From the NCBI GenBank assembly GCA_947626465.1, contig CANQSI010000001.1, forward strand, positions 19,006 to 83,005: a stretch of 64,000 nt of DNA, in the 5' to 3' direction. Position 1 is the first letter of the stretch. The number at the start of each line of letters is the position of its first letter. The DNA comes from an uncultured Atopobiaceae bacterium. GTDB taxonomy: Bacteria; Actinomycetota; Coriobacteriia; Coriobacteriales; Atopobiaceae. Position numbers and translations under genes: made by a program. Under the pieces are notes generated by a model. It did not search any database. It had not been told where the DNA came from and worked only from the letters and a program-made list of their open reading frames with translations. This document shows positions 59,542 through 64,000 of this stretch, piece after piece.

Positions 59542-60342
59542 ATGGGAGCACCGACGCCGAGCGCCGGGCGTCTCGCGAACGCCCTCGTGCGGGAAAACGA
59601 GCTCGTCTCCGGCGAGATTTACCGGATCCTCCTCGAGGCCCCCGAACTTGCGCAAGCGCTCCACGAGGGGCAGTTCGTGAACGTCTCCGTGGGGGGCGAG
59701 GCCAAGCAGCTCACGCGCATTCCGCTTTCCTTTACCCAGGTAGACGAGCAGGAAGGCACGGTCGAGCTCGTCTATGCCCTCATCGGCCCCGGCACGAGGC
59801 AGCTTTCGCGCGTGGAGAAGGGCGAAACGCTCAGCGTGCTCGGTCCGCTCGGCAACGGCTGGAACCTCAGCGCCCCGCTGCATCGCGTCCTTCTCGTCTC
59901 CGGAGGCACGGGCACGGCCCCCATCATCGCGGCGGCAATGGCGCTTGCGAAGATGGGCGTGGATGCCGATGTGGTGGTGGGCGCGCGTTCGAGCGATCTC
60001 CTCTGGGGCATCGACGCCCTCGAGGCGAAGGTGCAAGGAGAGGTGATCGCTGCCACCGACGATGGCAGCGCGGGAGAGAAGGGCTTCGCGAGCGAACCCG
60101 CGCTCGCGCTCCTCGCCAAGCACGACTACGATCTCGTGCTCGTGTGCGGCCCCGAGCCGCTCATGAAGGTGGTGTCGGCGAAGGCCATCTCCCTCGGCAT
60201 TGCCTGCCAAGTGTCGCTTGAGCGCACGATGGCGTGCGGCTTCGGCGCGTGCTCGACCTGTGCGGTGAAGACCGTGCACGCAATGAAGGGTGCCTGCATG
60301 GACGGCCCCGTCTTCGATGCTTCGGAGGTGATCTTCCCATGA
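59542..60342 (+). CDS. pyrK: Dihydroorotate dehydrogenase electron-transfer subunit PyrK
   Basis: A 266-residue FAD and [2Fe-2S] protein that passes electrons from dihydroorotate dehydrogenase to NAD. The FAD region has RIPLSFTQVD, the NAD region LVSGGTGTAPIIAAA and LVCGPEPLMKVV. The cluster ligands are the Cys residues of RTMACGFGACSTCAVK plus one in GACMDGP. The start ATG 59542 abuts the pyrC stop. The stop overlaps pyrD (ATGA), coupling the two subunits. Confidence 0.95.
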   Translation: MGAPTPSAGRLANALVRENELVSGEIYRILLEAPELAQALHEGQFVNVSVGGEAKQLTRIPLSFTQVDEQEGTVELVYALIGPGTRQLSRVEKGETLSVLGPLGNGWNLSAPLHRVLLVSGGTGTAPIIAAAMALAKMGVDADVVVGARSSDLLWGIDALEAKVQGEVIAATDDGSAGEKGFASEPALALLAKHDYDLVLVCGPEPLMKVVSAKAISLGIACQVSLERTMACGFGACSTCAVKTVHAMKGACMDGPVFDASEVIFP

Positions 60343-61259
60343 GCGCCTCTCTCGCCGTGAACCTCGGCGGAATCCAGATGAAGAACCCGCTCAACACGGC
60401 TTCGGGAACGTTTGGGTTCGGCTGGCAGTTCGAGGGGTTCTATGACGTTTCCTGCCTCGGCGCCATCACCACAAAGGGGTGCGCGAAGGAGGCGTGGCCG
60501 GGAAACGACCAGCCGCGCATGGCCGATGTCTATGGCGGCATGATCAATTCCGTGGGGCTCCAGAACCCCGGCGTCCGGGGCCTCGTGGAGCAATGCGGGA
60601 GCTACCTCGCGGAGCTTAGGGAGCGCGACTGCCAGGTGATCTGCCAGGTGGCGGGGCACTCCATCGACGACTACGTGGCCGCGGTCGAGCTCTTCGAGGA
60701 GCTCGCGCCCTTCGCCTCCGGCCTCGAGATCAACATCTCCTGCCCCAACATCGCCTGCGGCGGCATCGCCATGGGCTCCACGCCAGAGGGCGCTGCGGAA
60801 GTCATTCGCGCGGTGCGCCCGCGGACGAAGCGACCGCTCCTCGTGAAGATGGCCCCCGCGCGCGTGCCCGAGATCGCGAAGGCCCTCGAGGCTGAGGGAG
60901 CCGACGCGCTCACGCTCATCAATTCCATCCCCGGTATGGCGATCGATGTCCGCACGCGGCGCTCGAAGCTCTCGAAGCCCACGGGAGGGCTCTCGGGCCC
61001 GCTTTGCCACGCGATTGCCGTGCGCATGGTCTGGGAGGCCTCACAGGCAGTCTCGATCCCCATCTGCGGCGTGGGCGGGGTCACGAGCGGCGAGGACGTT
61101 GCCGAGTTCATCCTCGCGGGGGCCACGGCCGTTTCCATCGGCTCGCAAAACCTCTTCGAGCCCGACTGCGCGCCGAGGATCCTCGCCGAGCTCGAGGCGT
61201 GGGTGGCAGAGCAAGGCGTACGCGACATCAACGATCTAAGGGGAGCACTCGAATGCTGA
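60339..61259 (+). CDS. pyrD: Dihydroorotate dehydrogenase catalytic subunit, class 1B
   Basis: A 306-residue FMN enzyme that oxidises dihydroorotate to orotate. The opening LGGIQMKNPLNTASGTFGFG, the catalytic Cys in EINISCPNIACGG (near residue 133) and the phosphate loop GVGGVTSGEDVAEFILAGA mark class 1. Pairing with pyrK makes it class 1B (NAD-linked, cytoplasmic), suiting an anaerobe. The start ATG 60339 overlaps the pyrK stop. pyrF overlaps its end by seven bases. Confidence 0.96.
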   Translation: MSASLAVNLGGIQMKNPLNTASGTFGFGWQFEGFYDVSCLGAITTKGCAKEAWPGNDQPRMADVYGGMINSVGLQNPGVRGLVEQCGSYLAELRERDCQVICQVAGHSIDDYVAAVELFEELAPFASGLEINISCPNIACGGIAMGSTPEGAAEVIRAVRPRTKRPLLVKMAPARVPEIAKALEAEGADALTLINSIPGMAIDVRTRRSKLSKPTGGLSGPLCHAIAVRMVWEASQAVSIPICGVGGVTSGEDVAEFILAGATAVSIGSQNLFEPDCAPRILAELEAWVAEQGVRDINDLRGALEC

Positions 61260-61972
61260 GCACGTACGAAGCAGCTGATGCGATCATCCTCGCGCTCGAT
61301 TGCACGAGGGAACGCGCGCTGGAGGTGGTGGCGGAGCTCGAGGGGCGTCTTGCATGGGCGAAGGTCGGCATGACGCTCTACTACCAGGAGGGCCCGAGCA
61401 TCGTGGCGGCCCTGAAGGAACGCGGACTCAAGGTGTTCCTCGATCTCAAGCTCTTCGACATCCCCTTCCAGGTGGGGGGAGCGGCATGGGCGGCGGCCAA
61501 GAGCGGAGCGGACCTCATCTCCCTCCACGCGCTCGGCGGGCGGGAGATGATCTCCAAGGCAGTCGAGGGTGTGGCATCCCTCGAGGCGGAGGATCCCGCG
61601 AAGCTCATCGCGATCACCGTGCTCACGTCGATGAACCACGAGACCCTCTCCTCCATAGGCATCACGAGCACCATGGCGCACGAGGTGGAACGCCTCGCGA
61701 AGCTTGCGATCGCGAGCGGGGCGAATGGCCTCGTGTGCTCGCCCGAGGAGGTGGGGCGCTTGCGTGCGCTGCTCGGGCCGGATGCGCTCCTCATCTGTCC
61801 CGGCGTTCGCCCCGCGGGTGCGGACAAGGGAGACCAGAAACGCACGGCCACGCCCTCCGAGGCGCTTGCGAGGGGCGCATCGAAGCTCGTGATAGGGAGG
61901 CCGATCATGGCTGCTCCCGACCCCCGCGAAGCCTTCGACGCCATCGTGAAGGAGATCTGCGACGCCAGCTAG
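61253..61972 (+). CDS. pyrF: Orotidine 5'-phosphate decarboxylase
   Basis: A 239-residue enzyme that makes UMP from OMP. The opening IILALDCTRERALEVV holds the first substrate Asp, WAKVGMTLYY the Lys. The catalytic charge network is FLDLKLFDIPFQVGGAA (Asp-x-Lys-x-x-Asp), where DLKFHDIP is usual. CPGVRPAG and VIGRPIMAAPDP close the phosphate site. The start is ATG 61253, overlapping pyrD, with AAGGGGAG upstream. A tandem octamer repeat separates it from pyrE. Confidence 0.95.
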   Translation: MLSTYEAADAIILALDCTRERALEVVAELEGRLAWAKVGMTLYYQEGPSIVAALKERGLKVFLDLKLFDIPFQVGGAAWAAAKSGADLISLHALGGREMISKAVEGVASLEAEDPAKLIAITVLTSMNHETLSSIGITSTMAHEVERLAKLAIASGANGLVCSPEEVGRLRALLGPDALLICPGVRPAGADKGDQKRTATPSEALARGASKLVIGRPIMAAPDPREAFDAIVKEICDAS

Positions 61973-61994
61973 GCGCTACGCTCGAAAGGCGTGG

Positions 61995-62034
61995 CCCACG
62001 AACCCACGAACCCACGAACCTACGAACCCAAGAA
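61995..62034 (+). repeat. Five tandem octamers between pyrF and pyrE
   Basis: Three perfect copies of CCCACGAA (61995-62018) are followed by CCTACGAA and CCCAAGAA (62019-62034). The array is in the untranslated gap and ends just before the pyrE ribosome site GAAGGAG, so copy-number changes would alter the pyrF-pyrE spacing but no protein. Confidence 0.93.
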
Positions 62035-62043
62035 GGAGATGCC

Positions 62044-62631
62044 ATGGCCCTCACCGATGCCGACATCCTCGCCATACTCGAAGAGACGGGCGCCCTGCGC
62101 ACCGGCCACTTCACGCTCACCAGCGGACGGCATTCCAATCGCTACGTGCAATGCGCCCAGCTCATGAGGAGCCCCAAGACCACCCTCATGCTCGCGGAAG
62201 AATCCGTTTCGCGCCTGCCCGAAGACGTGCGCGACGCCGCCACGCTCGTGGTCTCGCCTGCGGTGGGTGGCATTACCTTCGGCTTCGCGCTCGGGCTCGC
62301 CCTCGATCGCGACTTCATCTTCGCCGAGCGACAGGACGGCAAGATGACCCTCAGACGCAACTTCACGATCGCCCCCACCGATCGCGTGATCGTGGCCGAG
62401 GACGTCGTGACCACCGGAGGGAGCGTGAAGGAGGTGTGCGATCTCGTCGAAGCGGCAGGCGCCGAGGTCGCAGGCGTCGTTTCCCTCATCGATCGCAAGA
62501 CGGATCGGCTCTTCGACGCGCCCTTCTATCCGCTGCTCGCACTCGCCATCGAATCGTGGGAGCCAGACGAGTGCCCGCTTTGCGCCCAAGGGTTAAAAAG
62601 CGAAGCACCCGGCTCTCGAAAGCTTGCATAG
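62044..62631 (+). CDS. pyrE: Orotate phosphoribosyltransferase
   Basis: A 195-residue enzyme that makes OMP from orotate and PRPP. The PRPP motif is VIVAEDVVTTGGSVKEV (about residues 116-132). The early GHFTLTSGRHSNRYVQC is typical, as is FAERQDGKMTLRR. The C-terminal ~25 residues contain a CPLC pair. I chose ATG 62044, behind GAAGGAG. It is last in the pyr run, 71 bases after pyrF across the octamer repeat. Confidence 0.95.
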   Translation: MALTDADILAILEETGALRTGHFTLTSGRHSNRYVQCAQLMRSPKTTLMLAEESVSRLPEDVRDAATLVVSPAVGGITFGFALGLALDRDFIFAERQDGKMTLRRNFTIAPTDRVIVAEDVVTTGGSVKEVCDLVEAAGAEVAGVVSLIDRKTDRLFDAPFYPLLALAIESWEPDECPLCAQGLKSEAPGSRKLA

Positions 62632-62723
62632 CGGGCGCTTCAATGCCAAAGTAGCAGGGCTAAGGAAACCTTTGCCGACGATGCGGGGTGCACGCCCTGC
62701 TCGACATAACGTGAGGAGATACC

Positions 62724-63032
62724 ATGCCACTTCCCAAGCTCTCTGAAGAGCAGCGCGCAGAGAACCTGAAGAAAGCCGCAGCCGCTCGCCACGCTCGCGC
62801 TGAGCTTCGTGAGAAGATCAAGGAGGGGAAGGTCTCCCTCGAGGAGGTGCTGAAGTCGGACGATCCCGCGGCGCAGCGTATGCCCGTGCGCGCCCTCATC
62901 GAGTCCCTTCCCGGCTATGGCAAGGCAAAGGCCGCGAAGGTGATGGATGAGCTCGGCATCTCCGCCAAGCGACGTGTCCAGGGCCTCGGCGAGCGCCAGC
63001 GCGAGCACCTCATCGAGCTCCTCAAAAAGTAG
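62724..63032 (+). CDS. mihF: Actinobacterial integration host factor mIHF
   Basis: A 102-residue basic DNA-binding protein of the mycobacterial IHF type, a nucleoid protein unrelated to the enterobacterial IHF dimers. The opening PKLSEEQRAENLKKAAAARH is a basic helix. ALIESLPGYGKAKAAKVMDE is the helix-two-turns-helix DNA contact region, and the C-terminus is GERQREHLIELLKK. The start is ATG 62724 with GTGAGGAG upstream. gmk overlaps the stop (TAGTG), the arrangement found across actinobacteria. Confidence 0.94.
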   Translation: MPLPKLSEEQRAENLKKAAAARHARAELREKIKEGKVSLEEVLKSDDPAAQRMPVRALIESLPGYGKAKAAKVMDELGISAKRRVQGLGERQREHLIELLKK

Positions 63033-63589
63033 TGTCGCTTCCTCCTCGCCTCGTCGTCGTTTCCGGGCCGAGCGGGGTGGGAAAGGGCACCTTGGTGAAC
63101 AAGGTGATTGCCTCCCATCCCGAGGTCGTGCACAGCGTCTCATGTACGACGAGAGCTCCCAGGCCCGGCGAGATCGATGGGGCAGACTACCGCTTCGTGG
63201 ATGACGAGACCTTTCGGGGTCTCGTCTCTTCTGGTGCCCTGCTCGAATGGGCGAGGGTGCATGGGGCGCACTATGGCACCCCGGAAGCCCAGGTGGATGA
63301 GGCGCTTGCCGCCGGCCACCCCATCATCCTCGAGATCGACGTGCAGGGCGGCATCGCGATTCGCGAGAAGCGCCCCGATGCGCTGCTCATCTTCATCGAG
63401 CCGCCCACGATGGAGGAGCTCGCACGACGGCTCATGGGGCGTGGCACCGAAACGGAAGCCGAGGTTGCGCGCCGCCTCATGAACGCGGTGGGTGAGATGG
63501 AAATGGCACCTCTCTATGACGTGCGCATTGTGAATGACGATGCCGATCGCGCGGCGACTGAGCTTGCGTGCGAAATGGCGAAGGCGTGA
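63032..63589 (+). CDS. gmk: Guanylate kinase
   Basis: A 185-residue kinase that converts GMP to GDP. The P-loop is VVVSGPSGVGKGTLVNKV (about residues 7-24). GMP-binding phrases are SCTTRAPRPGEIDGADYRF and LLEWARVHGAHYGTP. ILEIDVQGG and the lid region follow. The start is GTG 63032, overlapping the mihF stop by one base. rpoZ follows ten bases after its stop. Confidence 0.96.
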   Translation: MSLPPRLVVVSGPSGVGKGTLVNKVIASHPEVVHSVSCTTRAPRPGEIDGADYRFVDDETFRGLVSSGALLEWARVHGAHYGTPEAQVDEALAAGHPIILEIDVQGGIAIREKRPDALLIFIEPPTMEELARRLMGRGTETEAEVARRLMNAVGEMEMAPLYDVRIVNDDADRAATELACEMAKA

Positions 63590-63599
63590 AAGGAACCCC

Positions 63600-63881
63600 A
63601 TGGATGCCATGAATCCCGATATCGACGAGCTGCTCTCCAAGACCGAGGAGAATCCGTTCCTGCTCTGCTCGATTGCATCCAAGCGCGCCGCCGACATCAA
63701 CAACATGCTCCATGGGCAGCGCCTTCGCGTTGCCGATGCGCAGGGCTTCGAGGACGTCACCACGATCATCAGCGGCGAGGATCCCATCTCCATCGCGATG
63801 AAGGAGATCGGCGACGGTACGCTGAGCTACGACAAGAGCGATTTCGACGAAGACATCGCCAACGGGAACCAGAACGACTGA
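63600..63881 (+). CDS. rpoZ: RNA polymerase omega subunit
   Basis: A 93-residue small subunit that helps assemble RNA polymerase and, in many bacteria, binds (p)ppGpp. The phrase NPFLLCSIASKRAADINNML corresponds to the conserved RxxLVxxxxKRARQ region in a more diverged form. ISIAMKEIGDGTLSY matches the C-terminal helix. The start is ATG 63600 behind GAAAGGAA. The gmk-rpoZ pairing is widely conserved and supports the call. Confidence 0.88.
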   Translation: MDAMNPDIDELLSKTEENPFLLCSIASKRAADINNMLHGQRLRVADAQGFEDVTTIISGEDPISIAMKEIGDGTLSYDKSDFDEDIANGNQND

Positions 63882-63884
63882 GCG

Positions 63885-64000
63885 ATGGCCCGAAAGGTCT
63901 GCCTCATCTCGTACCACGAGATCGCCCTCAAGGGAAAGAACCGGCGTCGCTTCGAAGATGCCCTCATAAGGAACCTGCGAGCGGCTCTCTCAGGCTTTTC
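63885..64000 (+). CDS. thiI: tRNA sulfurtransferase ThiI, 5' part (3' end outside window)
   Basis: Only the first ~38 residues are visible. They read MARKVCLISYHEIALKGKNR followed by RRFEDALIRNLRAAL, matching the ferredoxin-like N-terminus of ThiI (E-L/I-A-L-K-G-K-N-R). ThiI makes 4-thiouridine at tRNA position 8 and in some bacteria supplies sulfur for thiamine. The start is ATG 63885, three bases after the rpoZ stop. The THUMP and PP-loop domains lie beyond the window. Confidence 0.8.
   Translation, partial: MARKVCLISYHEIALKGKNRRRFEDALIRNLRAALSGF

Noticed and set aside
61995..62034. CRISPR array
   Set aside because: The units are eight bases with no spacers and no cas genes are near; it is a simple tandem repeat.

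Overview
This 64 kb window is chromosomal housekeeping DNA from a GC-rich Gram-positive bacterium. The best fit is the actinobacterial class Coriobacteriia, possibly an Olsenella/Atopobium/Collinsella-like gut or oral organism; this is inferred from gene content and order, not from a database search. The evidence is: actinobacterial mIHF next to gmk-rpoZ; a coiled-coil SepIVA/DivIVA-like gene between coaD and the DUF177 gene, as in mycobacteria; a primary sigma factor with a long basic N-terminal tail; a stand-alone FchA cyclohydrolase beside FolD; a class 1B pyrD with pyrK; a TarG/TarH-like ABC exporter; and many GTG/TTG starts with AGGAGG-type ribosome binding sites. I see no transposase, integrase, phage gene or CRISPR array.

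Layout. 1-11501 (+): the end of recG, then rsmD, coaD, a coiled-coil division-type protein, DUF177, rpmF, plsX, acpP, rnc, smc, ftsY and ffh, which cover rRNA modification, CoA and lipid synthesis, and chromosome and membrane-protein targeting. 11542-15428 (-): an L,D-transpeptidase and ftsH. 15552-19038 (+): fchA, folD, a nitroreductase and the azlC/azlD exporter pair. 19150-29625: a more accessory stretch with a FucO-like alcohol dehydrogenase (+), an APC amino-acid transporter (-), a PepC peptidase (-), a membrane-anchored polysaccharide deacetylase (+), a C45/phospholipase-B-like Ntn hydrolase (-) and two unrecognised genes (+). 29887-41171 (+): ileS, lspA, an rluD-type pseudouridine synthase, a membrane glycosyltransferase, guaB, leuS and a PASTA-domain protein without a kinase. 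41336-51009 (+): rimP, nusA, infB, rbfA, a DHH phosphoesterase, truB, ribF and dnaG, tightly packed behind a consensus-like promoter and a leader terminator. 51062-53653: rpoD (+) converges on tRNA-Asn (-) at a shared terminator. 53796-56575 (+): an ABC-2 permease, its ATPase and a family-2 glycosyltransferase. 56760-62631 (+): pyrR-pyrB-pyrC-pyrK-pyrD-pyrF-pyrE behind an attenuator-like leader (carAB are not in the window). 62724-64000 (+): mihF, gmk, rpoZ and the start of thiI.

Most genes are ordinary, so the best leads are in details. (i) FolD has lost two of its cyclohydrolase catalytic residues (Lys to Ile, Gln to Leu) and is translationally coupled to a separate FchA cyclohydrolase, so the two-step folate conversion seems to be split between two proteins. 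(ii) The primary sigma factor carries a roughly 380-residue Lys/Ala/Pro tail resembling histone H1. (iii) A complete promoter-terminator leader precedes rimP-nusA, and a second one precedes pyrR. (iv) NusA ends in a small Cys3His motif and ylxR is missing. (v) A G9 tract lies in the ribosome binding site of the L,D-transpeptidase, and five tandem octamers lie between pyrF and pyrE. (vi) Promoters of the form TGn-TAnnnT recur without clear -35 boxes. (vii) Two adjacent genes, one with a membrane hairpin, could not be assigned.
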